A DNA stretch of 64,000 nt from Megalobrama amblycephala (Eukaryota > Chordata > Actinopteri > Cypriniformes > Xenocyprididae). Both the position numbers and the translations under genes were made by a program. The DNA lies in NCBI RefSeq assembly GCF_018812025.1, contig NC_063058.1, forward strand, positions 20,266,297 through 20,330,296, read 5' to 3'. Below the pieces are notes generated by a model that was given only the letters and a program-made list of their open reading frames with translations, was not told where the DNA came from and searched no databases. Within the stretch, counting starts at the first letter, position 1. Each line of letters opens with the position of its first letter. Below, in pieces: positions 36,697-51,700 of the stretch.

Positions 36697-38440
36697 TGTG
36701 TTGCAATGACACACATTAGTTGAGTATGTTTACTTTGATAGAATTTGAAGATGATTAATTTTTTTATTTTATTTTTTTTTGCAAAGCATGAAGAGCAAGG
36801 AGTTTTGTGCCAGTGTTTCGAAGCTCTCTTTTTCTCTCTCCCACTCTCTCTCCATCATTCTCTCAAGAGCATTCAAGGACAGTCAGGTCAGAAAGCCTCA
36901 GCAGCTCCCAGCAGGCTTCTGCAGTCTTCCATGAAGCAGAGAATTCAGCAGTTTAGAGCGCCTGCGTGAGTGATTGAGTGAGTGAGTGTGTGGGTAAACT
37001 CCTGCAGCAAAGAATATCTCACTCACTGCCATCGAAATCAGTCCTGCCATCAGAATGTGAAATAACTGCAAACAAGCATGAATGTGACAGTCAAAAAGGT
37101 ATGTATATAGAGCAACGAATGCAATAAGATTCGTAAGACTCTTCAATGTCAGCTCAAAGGCATCAATGAGATTCACTGCAGTATGGTGCAATATGTTCAG
37201 GTGTATCAGTTGTATATGCAAAATCCCTATTGCTCGTTAAAAATGAATTGTGTTATGCTTCTTTTTGTGTTTTGTCGGTTGCAGCTTTTGGTGAGCGATG
37301 TAGAACTTTACCTTTACCTCTCTCTTTCTCTCTCTCTCTCTGCCTCCCCCTCTGCTGTGGTGCTGACTCACTGTCACTGGCCCAGAATATGCTGTCTGTC
37401 TGCATTAATACCCTGCTCACCTTCCCACCAATTAATGCTGCCTCAGCACCTGAAAGAAAGCTAAGAGCAAACGATACTCCGAGATGGGATCATATCAAAA
37501 CATTTAACTTAATGTGTATCACTCCTGGTATGTGTGTTTGTAATGGCAGTGACATTTGTTATGATTATTATGTTAATAGGCTGAGTGCATATTAATAGAG
37601 AAAAGGTTATTGCTTACCATTATTGTGCAGAAATATCATTATTATAGGTGGCTGTCTACTTGGACATCTCACTTTCACTCAAGTACAGAAGAGGACGTGT
37701 TCTGCAACAACACAGTGAATGATTTCTCACACAGAAGAGAGCGAGTTTGCCGCTACTGCCATCTAGAGGAAACAACAAACTCCTGCTATGAGTAACAGCT
37801 AATGTGAAAGATTAATTTAATAATTTGCTCAAAATGATGAAAAGTCGTTATTTACTCACTCTCATGGTGTATAACAAACCTGTATGACATGGAGGGCTGC
37901 AGGGATGAGGTATTTCTGTTGCCTAGGCCAAAAACTGGAAACGAGTTAGCATTTTAGCATTTCTGGTTCGGGTTTTTGAGTGTATTTACTTTTGTAAAAT
38001 TGCCTGAAATAAGGTTTGAAAGATTTTCACGTTTTATTCTACAACATAAAAAACATAATAATACCCCCTTGTGATTTTTTAAAAGCTTTTGCTTGTCTTA
38101 AGAAACGCAGTTGCTAATAAGTGGCTAAATGGCACTACAGAGATTGTGATGCAGATTGTGTTTAGGCTTCAGAATTCATATAAGTTGTGTTCATTTCTGA
38201 AGATGATTAACAAAATGTGTAAGAGTCATAAACTTTTGCTGATCGCAGAGCAAAAATCCAAATGCCAATGGAAATATAAGCGTTTAGCTGTAAATTATAA
38301 CTGCATGTATTTTATATTATGAGAATAAAGGGGAAAGTAACGTTCACCACAGTTTAGACCCTTTTCACATTTCTGGGTTTCTCAGAAGCGGAAATCGTCA
38401 TAGTTGGGTAAACTTTTATAGCGGTGAATGAGAGACTTCA
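36696..38440. other. Gene-free spacer
   Basis: No supported exon. Contains a TC-rich stretch (about 37316-37345). Open frames of 74-121 codons (36745-36969, 36898-37221 minus, 37230-37595) have no recognisable domain. Confidence 0.4.
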
Positions 38441-39228
38441 TTAAAGAGTTAGTTCACCCAAAAATGAAAATAATGTCATTAATTACTCGCCCTCATGTCG
38501 TTCCACACCCGTAAGACCTTCTTTCATGTTCAGAACACAAATTAAGATATTTTTGTTGAAATCCGTTGGCTCAGTGAGGCCTACATTGCCAGCAATGACA
38601 TTTCCTCTCTCAAGATCCATAAAGGTACTAAAGACATATTTAAAAAAAGTTCATGTGAGTACAGTGGTTCAATATTAATACTATAAAGCGACAAGAATAC
38701 TTTTTGTGCGGCCAAAAAAACGAAATAACGACTTTTCAACAATATAGTGATGGGCCGATTTCAAAACACTGCTTCATGAAGCTTCAGAGCTTTAGGAATC
38801 AAATCAGTGATTCAGCGCACCAGAGTCACATGATTTCAGCAGTTTAGCCGTTTGATAGGAGATCCGAGTCACTGATTTGATTCGTAAAGCTCTGAAGCAG
38901 TGTTTTGAAATCGCCTATCACTATTTTGTTGAAAAGTCATTATTTTGGGGTTTTATTTGGCACACAAAAAGTATTCTTGTCGCTTTATAATATTAAGGTT
39001 GAACCACTGTAGTCACATGAACTGTTTTAAATACATCTAGTAGCTTTCTGGGTATCTGAAAGTGTTAATTATCTTGCTGTCAATGGAAGCCTCACTGAGC
39101 CGTCGGATTTTATCAAATATATCTTAATTTGTGTTCTGAAGATGAACAAAGGTCTTACGGGTGTGGAACGACATAAGGGTGAGTAATAAATGACATTATT
39201 TTCATTTTTGGGTGAACTAACTCTTTAA
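38441..39228. mobile_element. TTAA-bordered 788-bp foldback element
   Basis: Starts TTAAAGAGTTAGTTCACCCA, ends GGGTGAACTAACTCTTTAA; arms pair through CTCACCCT/AGGGTGAG-type blocks, AATCCGTTGGCTCAGTGAGG and an inner AAACACTGCTTCATGAAGCT segment. Same family as 29705-30592. Confidence 0.87.
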
Positions 39229-39806
39229 AAATATTTTTTGTGTTTTCATTTGCACAAATAGCAAAAGAAAAACTCCACAATAGTGTTTTCATAACTTTCA
39301 AAAAGAGTAAAAAAAAAATAAATAAAAAAATAAGAGAGCGATTGACAACACCCTCACAGCAATGTTAATGTTTTTGTTTTTTTGTAATTTGATGTAATGG
39401 TAATATAATACTAAATATATTGTTATAAATGAACGTACATTTTTTTTAAATGAAAATATAAAAACTTTGATGACCGTTAAAACGCGTCATCACAGTCTGT
39501 GAAAAGGGACTATTATTTCACTAAATCGGACACCACTACTTTAAAAACCCATTGAAAATTCAAGAGGGAAACCATGACGTCACGATAAATAATATTAAAA
39601 AAAAAACAACAACTTATAACTGATCTCTGTTAAGGATGGACATATTCTTTCTTTTCTGCTGAAAAAAAAATGAACAAAGATCAACTTCCAGAATGTGGCT
39701 ATCCATCATGTAATTAATTATGTTTTTGCCTATTTTGACTTGATTAATGCAATTAGTGCCTTTCAAATGTGATTGAGTTTAATCGGCAATTTGGCGCGCG
39801 ATCTAG

Positions 39807-39862
39807 CCAATCAGAGACCAGCGGGAGGGTCCATAATCATGACATCATCAACACTATATAAA
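39807..39862 (+). promoter_or_regulatory. CCAAT / CRE-like / TATA promoter cluster
   Basis: CCAAT at 39807-39811, TGACATCA (CRE/ATF-like) at 39840-39847 and TATATAAA at 39855-39862 lie in the order and spacing of a compact TATA promoter. The predicted start would be near 39885-39895, where CTTCTTCTAACCC is pyrimidine-rich. No recognisable gene follows immediately. Confidence 0.4.
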
Positions 39863-39884
39863 CCCTTGCTGCGTGAGAGAACGA

Positions 39885-40470
39885 ACAGAGTACTTCTTCT
39901 AACCCTAACGCTTTCTGGCTTCCTGTACGGTATTTATACTGTTTTGTCTTAAGCTTTCAGTGTATTACAGGAAGTTTTCCGCGGTTCCGGTGCGTTTAAA
40001 AAAGCTATAGAGTACTCTGATGCTCGGTCTCTCCGGTTTGAGTGTTTTGTGCGCGGACAGTCCTGCTGCCGCGAAGAGTTCGCCTCTGCTGCACATGCTT
40101 CAGATCTGGGACTTCACAGCGCGCTGAGCAGATTAAATTGAGCATGGCGAACTTTTGCGGACCTTTCACTGATCCTGCAAATAAGCCCGCGCTCAGACAC
40201 TCACTGCGGGTGGGATTCTCCCGAGACAGCCGTCTGACTGTTCTGAACCACAGACTTGTGTAAGTGATCGAGTCGTGCTCGTGTTTTCATACTCTTTCTG
40301 ACTGTTCTTTTAACGAACTGCATGAATTAAGTTTATTCTTTGCACTGGCATTGGCGCCCCCTATCTGATCTTCAAGTCGACTGTTAATGGCTTTTTTGTG
40401 GTTCTGTCAATATTGTTTGAAGAAATGGAAGTAAACCGCACTGAATAAAGTGTTTAAGAGATACTGTGGT
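39885..40470 (+). other. Possible short transcription unit (unknown)
   Basis: Follows the promoter-like cluster. Contains small frames: one of 39 codons from the ATG at 40144 (MANFCGPFTDPANKPALRHS and on) ending at a TAA that overlaps a perfect donor (GTAAGT, about 40261), and the longer frame 40042-40263 in the same phase. An AATAAA follows at about 40445. GC content is higher than in the flanks. No homologue is recognised. It could be a small gene, a non-coding RNA, a first exon spliced from the GTAAGT donor, or a decayed insertion. Confidence 0.25.
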
Positions 40471-40774
40471 GTTTTGTACTTTGTGTTGGATGTTTTAGCT
40501 TTTCAACCCTTACATAAGATGTCTGTTTTCTGTTTGTTCACATGGTAGGCCCACGAACCTGCATATTGGATGTGTGGCATCTCTGGAGCCAGGAGAAACT
40601 AAAATCAGCTGACTGATTTTAAATCGTAACTTTGGCCACTCCTAATAGTCCATAAACACTTACCCGAGCAATGGATTTAAATGCGCTACAAAACCGCGTT
40701 TAAAATGCATACAGCTCAGTTGAAAAACGTTTTCCTCTAGTGCTTTTAAATTGAATGAACGAAGCAAATTGTGT

Positions 40775-40775
<1 letters not shown>

Positions 40776-40819
<44 letters not shown>
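40776..40819. repeat. Poly(T) tract of about 44 bases
   Basis: Uninterrupted T run followed by ATAAATATG; could be the poly(A) tail of a minus-strand retro-insertion, but no retroelement body is recognised next to it. Confidence 0.9.
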
Positions 40820-40823
<4 letters not shown>

Positions 40824-40945
40824 ATATGAATTCAGTTCATTGGTAGGTATATTCCTAACGTGCACCACAAGATGCCTACGGTTTAGTCATTTGTAGGAGG
40901 CATGAGGGCTTTTTTTTTTTTTTTTCTTTGCCCAGTGCTGTTATC

Positions 40946-41653
40946 TTAAAGGGTTAGTTCACCCAAAAATGAAAATGCTGTCATTTATTACTCACCCTCA
41001 TATTGTTCTACACCCATAAGGCCTTCATCTTCAGAACACAAATCAAGAGATTTTTGTTGAAATCCGATGGCTCAGTGAGGCCTGCATTCACAGCAATGAC
41101 TAACTTTCAAGATCCATAAAGCTACTAAAAACACATTTAAATCCGTTCAGTGGTTCTACCTTTTATTATAAAGCAGCGAGAATACTTTTTTTTTGTGCGC
41201 CAAAACGGCTTTTCAACAATGTAGTGATGGCTGATTTCAAAACACTGCTTCGGAGCTTTACAAATCAAATCAGTGATTCAGATCTCCTATCAAACTGCTG
41301 AAATCACGTGACTTTGGCGCTCCAAATCACTGATTTGATTCGTAAAGCTCTGAAGCAGTGTTTTGAAATCGGCCATCACTACATTAAAGTCATTACTTTT
41401 TGTGCACCCAAAAAAAACTATTCTCGTCGCTTTATAATAAGATAGAACCACTGAACTCGCATGAACTGTTTTAAATGTTTTTAGTACCTTTTTATGGGTC
41501 CTGAGAGAGCAAGTACCATCAGGCCTCACTCAGTCATTGGATTTAATCAAATCTTAATTTGTGTTCTGAAGCTGAATGAAGGTCTATGGGTGTAGAACGA
41601 TATGAGGGTGAGTAATGACATTATTTTCATTTTTGGGTGAACTAACCCCTTTG
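40946..41653. mobile_element. TTAA-type 708-bp foldback element
   Basis: Starts TTAAAGGGTTAGTTCACCCA; the right end TTTTTGGGTGAACTAACCCC is followed by TTTGA, so the right border TTAA has decayed to TTGA. Arms carry the same GATGGCTCAGTGAGGCCTGC and AAACACTGCTTC blocks as the 38441 copy. Confidence 0.83.
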
Positions 41654-42005
41654 AGTCTGTATTTGAGTATGTGGGTCACAAGACTTGGTTCAAATTTTCT
41701 GTGCTCCTTTTTGTCTCCTGGTTTCCCCCTCCCATAAGGTGAGTGATAACATTTGAAAATGATTTTGGTCAATAAATTTAACCACTTAATAAGCTAAAAT
41801 GGGATATCAAATATCCACCCTGTTGGGGACCGAAAGTCAGTTTTAAATACTGACAATTCTAATTTATGGGCGTTGTCCCCTTTTTTTTTTTTTTTTTTTT
41901 TGTGTATGCTCACTTTCTCACACATTTTATATTTTTTCAGGCTTTTTTTTTTTTTTTTTTTTTTTTCCTCAAGTGCCACATTGATACTCGAATACATCAC
42001 TGAAT

Positions 42006-42041
<36 letters not shown>

Positions 42042-43010
42042 TGTTTTTGTTTTTTTTTAAATTGTAACTTTAAAAAAAAAAAAAATTCTAAATTGTTTCA
42101 TATTTTCCTCAACGGAGTGGATGTATTGAGGTTGACCACATCATAATTGAAAGATAAAATTTGTAAAAATAGACAAAATAATAGAGGATCTCAATCGCTT
42201 TCCCAAGTTTTCCATCCAAAGGAGTGATGACTGCTTTATGATGTCACTAATGTTTCCAACTTTCATGAAAAGGGGAAAGTAGTCCAAAATAACAAGCAAA
42301 GAAAAGAAAAAATTATTATTGTTCAAATAAAAAAAACTATACTATATAGAGAGAATCATTACTGATACCCAACAATCTATAAAATTTTGAAAAAAAAAAA
42401 AAAATCATGTATAGTAAGTGTATTTGTCATGAAAATAAGGTATGCAAGTTTGGGGACATAGGAAAAATGGTGATATGGTGCTTTAAAATATCTACTTCAG
42501 TTAAAAAAAAAAAAAACTACTAATATTATGAAATTTGTCTTAAGATGCTGAAAATGATGCTGTACATGCTGTCATTTAGCACATTTTGAAACCTGTATCC
42601 CCCGAGATACATTGCCAGATTAGAAAAAAAAGGTTAATCCACAGTATTGACAATCTTTGAATTTTGAGTTTAAACATTGCTCAAATGTTAAAATTCACAT
42701 GTTAAACTGATATATTTAGTTGACCACATCTTTGCATTTTCAACTATATTTTCTTGCAGGGTAGAACAGGTTTAACTCAAACACACCAAAACCTGCTAAA
42801 GGTTTTCAGATATATTTGGAAATGCCAGTCATGTGTGTTTGAGCAGGATTGGAGCTGAACTCTGCAGGACAGTGACCCTCAAGCCAGAGGCTGAAGATAA
42901 GACAGATCAGCAGTGTAAAAAGTTTAAATGCCTCAATTTTAGGACATTTATAGACATGTCATATTTTGAATATTTTTTGCATTACATAAAACAGAAATAT
43001 TGATGACTTT

Positions 43011-43011
<1 letters not shown>
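41654..43011. other. Gene-free spacer with T runs and a short repeat
   Basis: Long T runs at about 41880-41900 and 41943-41966. A segment at about 42760-42890 has inverted ends (AGGTTTAACTCAAACACACC and TGTGTTTGAGCAGGATTGGA), followed by GAGCTGAACTCTGCAGGACA, a fish repeat type also seen at 46443-46600. No gene. Confidence 0.5.
42007..42038. repeat. (AGAT)8 microsatellite
   Basis: Eight uninterrupted AGAT units. Confidence 0.95.

Positions 43012-43052
<41 letters not shown>
43012..43052. repeat. (TA)n microsatellite
   Basis: About 20 units of TA, slightly interrupted at the left by TGTA. Confidence 0.95.
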
Positions 43053-43054
<2 letters not shown>

Positions 43055-43472
43055 TAATAGGGCAACATAGCTCATAAAATCCAAAATATCAAATATATCC
43101 AATTCCTCTGAAAATGTTTTAAGTCTAGAGTTGATATAAAAAGTGACATAAAATACTTTTTTCTGATTATTTTCCACTCGGATATATATATGTGTGTGTT
43201 TATGTACATACCTAGGCCTATATAACCCCCCAACTGTCTGATCCCACTGAAGGCCATTGTGTAATTTGCCCCCTCTTCTCTGGTACTGTGCATGCATAAC
43301 CAATAAACATCCATAATTTTGATTGTGACTATGAATCATTAATCTTTATATGTGACTTTAAAGCAGTCTTAAAACTTTTGTTCAGAACTGCTGTTCCAAA
43401 AGTGATAACGTGTAAAATGAGAAAGCAACAAAGGCCAAGTGAATATGGTAAGCTTTGTCCCAAGTGTGTGTG

Positions 43473-43477
<5 letters not shown>
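43053..43477. other. Spacer between two (TA)n tracts; no gene seen
   Basis: AT-rich DNA. Short minus-strand open frames here (for example 43072-43314) end in or beside TA tracts and show no domain. Confidence 0.4.

Positions 43478-43524
<47 letters not shown>
43478..43524. repeat. (TA)n microsatellite
   Basis: About 23 units; followed by CATATACATATACA-type sequence and then by the hairpin at 43559-43603. Confidence 0.95.
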
Positions 43525-43534
<10 letters not shown>

Positions 43535-43558
43535 TATACATTTATGCATTTATATATA

Positions 43559-43603
43559 CATTTGTGCATTTAACCACATATAAGGGGGTTAAATGCACAA
43601 ATG
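43559..43603. other. Perfect 17-bp hairpin
   Basis: CATTTGTGCATTTAACC (43559-43575) is exactly complementary to GGTTAAATGCACAAATG (43587-43603) with an 11-nt loop. It lies about 680 bp before the tmem178b start codon, next to a TA tract. Confidence 0.7.
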
Positions 43604-47103
<3,500 letters not shown>

Positions 47104-47455
47104 AGCTTCACATGTTGTGACACTTGGTACATTAACATAAACTTGTTCATAGACTTTGTTATGGGTATTAAAAGCACGGAAGCTGTTGAAAGACATTTTG
47201 TTCTGGAAGGTGATAAGCCATGGCTGTTGGGACTTATAAAAGAAGGATCTATGAAAGCACATTTGTACAGTTGTATAAAAGCTTTCATCATGACATGAGT
47301 TCAGCATGTCCTTGGTGTTTGTCTTTGTGTTCAGTAGATCGTGTTTGAATTTCGAGACAAACTCACCGTTTCAAAGATCTTTCCAATGTATGATTTACCA
47401 TGAATTTCATTATGTGCTGTAATTGTTTTCAATGTCAATAATTTCTTCATTGGAC

Positions 47456-47461
47456 AATAAA
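47456..47461 (+). terminator. Candidate tmem178b poly(A) signal AATAAA
   Basis: Canonical hexamer 353 nt after the tmem178b stop codon (TTGGACAATAAAATGCC). Confidence 0.55.
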
Positions 47462-48751
47462 ATGCCTCATGTAAGAAAACAATCCTACTGTTTCTACTCA
47501 AGTTACACAACATCAGAAAAAAAGGAGAATCAAGCAAGAGGCACGGAATACTCAATTTTATTTAAGATTTTCATTGTTCCAGACCAGCAGAAAATGGGTC
47601 AGTTCTTCTCTTTTAGCGCTTTATTTTGTATTAAATGATTTCAGCAGCATGTTAAACCCAAATGTTGGACTACATTGATTTTTTTCCTGAAAGAATGAGT
47701 GATTGCATTTGATAAATACTGTTTAGTATGGCCACACAGATGAGAAAGAAAAGAGAGTAGAAATCATTTGAAGGCCTTGGAATGGGGGCATGTTAGTGTG
47801 TGCCTGTCTTTACGCTTTCAACACTCGTATTCTCTGCAATCATGCCTTGACATGTCTCCCTTTTATTACCATCACCATCCTTCCCAAGGTTCCAGACTCG
47901 ATTCCTGATTCATACCTTGTATGAATGGCTTATTCTATAGGCAAGCCAATAAACACTTCCACAGCTGTCTTGCTCACCTTACTTCTTGGGAATGAAGGTA
48001 CTGCAGACATCCTGTAGCAGCATGTCAGGTCTCACATCACCATCCTTGCCCAAAGATGCTTTAGACAAACGCCCTGAATACAAAATGGTTTCCTCCCTAA
48101 GATATAGTAGGTACCACTGTCATTAATTAACTCCCTTCCAAGGAGGACCAGGGTCTTGACTCTACAAATGCCCTCAAAAATCTTACCTGTGGCTCCGTAA
48201 AAATTAAGCGTGTAAGAAGTAGAGAGCATTACATAGACTTGTCTTAAAATAATCCGCTTCCGTTTCCTTTGAGTGGTGGTGAGACCTAACATACGGGAAG
48301 TGTAAAGATTCACAGTATTAAATTGCAGTCTGTACCTTGGATGAAGGAGTGAGGCCAATTAGACATGTTATTCGTTTAAGCGCATTCCGTTTAGCCGTTA
48401 TTAGTCACATGTACACATCAGTGCTCATGGTTTTCTCTACACATTTCAATGTCGGACTCTTTTTTTCCCCCCCAGAATCATATGTGAAGGTGTGTGTATA
48501 TGTGTTAAGACCCTCAGTGTCTGTCTGAATCTCCCAGGCACCTTCATTAAAATCATTACCCTGCACTGATGGTGCTCATACTACAGAGATGTACGTGTGC
48601 CTTCAAAAAAAGTGACAACAGACAAACAAATCCAGATGGGAAAGGGATGGAGAGGGAAATGGTAGAAAGACAAGAGCTTATGTTACGTTATTAATGGAAG
48701 GGGTATATTTGCAGTTTCATGTTTGTAATGCAGTTAAATCAAGGGTTGTCT
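47462..48751. other. tmem178b-cnot4 tail-to-tail interval, including probable cnot4 3'UTR
   Basis: Repeat-poor, with no supported exon. On the minus strand the cnot4 3'UTR must begin at 48751 and go left. A minus-strand AATAAA (TTTATT on +) at 47862-47867 would give an about 0.9-kb UTR. Confidence 0.45.
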
Positions 48752-51700
48752 TTAGTGACGGTCAATACCGGCACTCTGTAGGATGTCTGTGGCCGTCTGC
48801 GCTGGGGGTCTGAAGGCTGTCTGAAAGCCTGGAGGTGGGGAGTGGAACTGACTTGGGGTGAGTGTGGGTGGGGGGAGGTAAGGGGCCCAGGCGGCTCTGT
48901 GTAAGGAGAGGTGGGCCGCCGCGTCCAGGAGGCCGGTGTGTGGGGGCTGTGGGAGTGCGCTGGAGCTGGGGGGTCCGTCCATCTCTGTGAGCGCCTGCAG
49001 TGACTTGAGCCAGTGTGGCGGATTGTCATCCTGGAGACAGTCCAAACTGTTGCCTGTGGATGCTGGGATACCTGGAGTTTTGAAAATGGACACCAATGAG
49101 CACTATTACCAGTGAAGGTTTTAACCGTAACCAGTCAGAGAGTTTATAAAACACAAACCGCACCTGTGATGATGGCGGGGTCCATCCAACTGGCTGCACT
49201 GTCCCAGCTGAGGCCGTGCGAAACTCCGGCTGAGCCTACCGGCACCCCGATGTGATTCACACTGGAAGTAGAGGAAGAGGAGGAGGAAGAGGTAGAGTTC
49301 GGGAGGCCTCCAAAGTTGATGTTGATATTTGGTAGGAGTGCTCGCAGTCCGTCCTGCCACTCTTTCACATTTATGCTTTCCACAGAGCCATTGTTTTCTG
49401 AAAGAGAAGAAATGAATGAACACAATGTCTACACTAGGGGTGTTTGAAATTAATCATTTCTACGATGCATCACGACGTGGACGTGGACGAGGACGATTCT
49501 GCATTGATGTGTTCCATACGCACTTTTCATGGTAGCGTAAAATGGTGGAGGGAGGCGAAACACAAAAGCGAGTAATAAAAAAAAAATGCACCCACTATTT
49601 TAACATTTACAGCATGCAAGTGTGTGTGAAAGCGCACGAGTGTGTGTGTGTGTGCGCGAGTGTGTGTGAGCGTTATTGTAACTTAAGTAGGGCTACAAAA
49701 CATCAAAAACATCCTCTTTAGCACCTTTAAGTTTTAGTAAATTTGTTATGTGATTTTAATAATAATTTATTTGTTTCAATTTTAGTAATTTTAGTTATTA
49801 GCCGATATTAAGTTAGATCTGCTTTATTAAAAAAAAAGAAAAAAAAGTGACAATTAAAATGCAACAAAATACAACATTAAACATACTGGGAATGAGTTCA
49901 ACAACTTGTTTCTATTTGGATCAGTGGGGTACATCTGTAGTACTCTGCTTAGACCAGGTGTTTTAAAATACACAGGTGATTCACAAAAAAACTGGAGCAC
50001 ACAAGACAGATGCATCCTCTAACCTGATATAGGAATCCCCCCAAGGCCGGTGCTGTGGTGCTGGGCCGGCATACTCAGGTCTAAGAAATGGCTGTGCGCG
50101 GCTGCTGCGGTGGCCGTGTGGTTCAAGTGTGTGAGGTTATTGCGGGTAGGGAGGCCCATCCAGGGGTGGCGTGCGGCCATGTGTTGGGGAAGGCTGAAGG
50201 AGTTATAGAGGCCTCTGTGCTGGATGTGAGGAAGGCGCTGTTGGCCGTTAGGGAGGCTGGTCTGATGGGAAGAGGGGTTGGGAGAGAGGGGGGAATGCTC
50301 CTGGACTGACAGCTCTTTCTCTATGAGGTCGGCCAGAGCCTTCCGTGTGACGTCAAATGGGTCAAAGCCAAGGTCATCGTCCTGCTGCTGCTGCTTGGCT
50401 GAAGAGCCAAAACCAAACGCCGCCTGCCAATCGGTGGAGGAGGACACGGGGATAGTGTCTGCAACAAGGAAGAGAGATTGGTGGGTTTACCCCATTGGAA
50501 ATCTTATTGTACCGAAATCCTACTACATCGCATTCGCTGCACACGCCTACCTGAGGTGAAAAGGCTCTGTGGTTCTGGAGTCATGGGCCAGTCGGAGGCT
50601 CCCTGTGGTGAACTGGAGAAGGAGGGCAGGCTGCTGGGGATGGGGTTGGGATGTCTGAAATTGCTGTTGTCTGAGAAAAGAGACTGAGACTCCGCTGCCG
50701 CCCCCTCGAAGGGTGAGCGTGCTGCGAGTTCAGCCACGCTGATGGGCACAACGAGGCTGGGTTTAGTAAGGCCAGGTGGAGGAGATGGGGAATCGCTACT
50801 GGATGTCTGCCAAACCAAATACGGACAGCTGAATTAGAAAACAAAACATGATAACTATTCTCAGTTATTCCATTTTTTTAAGCACTTACCTGTGATATAT
50901 TTTCCCCGTTTCCTATACTTATGGGTTCTGATGGTTTGTCAATTGGACTGAAATGAAAGCACAGTGTAATAAGCAATCACCAAAACACTTATACACCCAC
51001 AAAGGAAGAAAATAAGTGCCGTCATTTATGATGAGTCAATGGATATTGTTATCTATCAACACTACTGGCTAGGCTTCTGCAATACAGTACCTGGTAGGCT
51101 CTAAGGCTGATGGGAAGGGTGGGAGGCCTGTGTTCTGCTCTGTTCCCTGTTCAGGGTCTGGGTCATCTGGAGTCATGTGGTCCGAGTCTGTTAGGCAGTC
51201 TAAAAGAGGAGGGGACTTGCGATGCTCTGTGGTTAAACCGTTAACCATTTTCCCATAGCTCTGTAATGTGGGCCACCCTTCTTTATTGGTGCTATTTGGT
51301 CTGGGAATAAAATAAAGCCAAATTAAAAAGGGGAACCACACTTTTCAAAGAAAAGAGAAACGTATTAATCATATATGTGACCCTGGACCACAAAACAAGT
51401 CTTAAGTCACATGGGTATATTTGTAGCAATAGCCAACAATACATTGTATGAGTCAAAATCATCGATTTTTCTTTAATGCCAAAAATCATTAGGATATTAA
51501 GGTAAAGATCATGTTCCATGAAGATATTTTGTAAAATATCACAATTTTTTTTTTTTTTTGTGAGTGGATATGCATTGCTAAGGATTTCATCTGGACAACT
51601 TTAAAGCCAATTTTCTCAATATTTAGATTTTTTTGCACCCTCAGATTCCAGATTTTCAAAAAGTTGTATCTGAACTCGTACAAATACTGTCCTATATTAA

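Noticed and set aside
42007..42038. Regular tandem AGAT units considered as a possible CRISPR-like or satellite array
   Set aside because: Simple 4-bp microsatellite without spacers; CRISPR arrays are not expected in a vertebrate genome.
48739..49029. 96-codon minus-strand frame rich in His/Pro/Ser
   Set aside because: Alternative frame of the last cnot4 exon; the other frame matches the known CNOT4 C-terminus ([15 protein letters not shown]).
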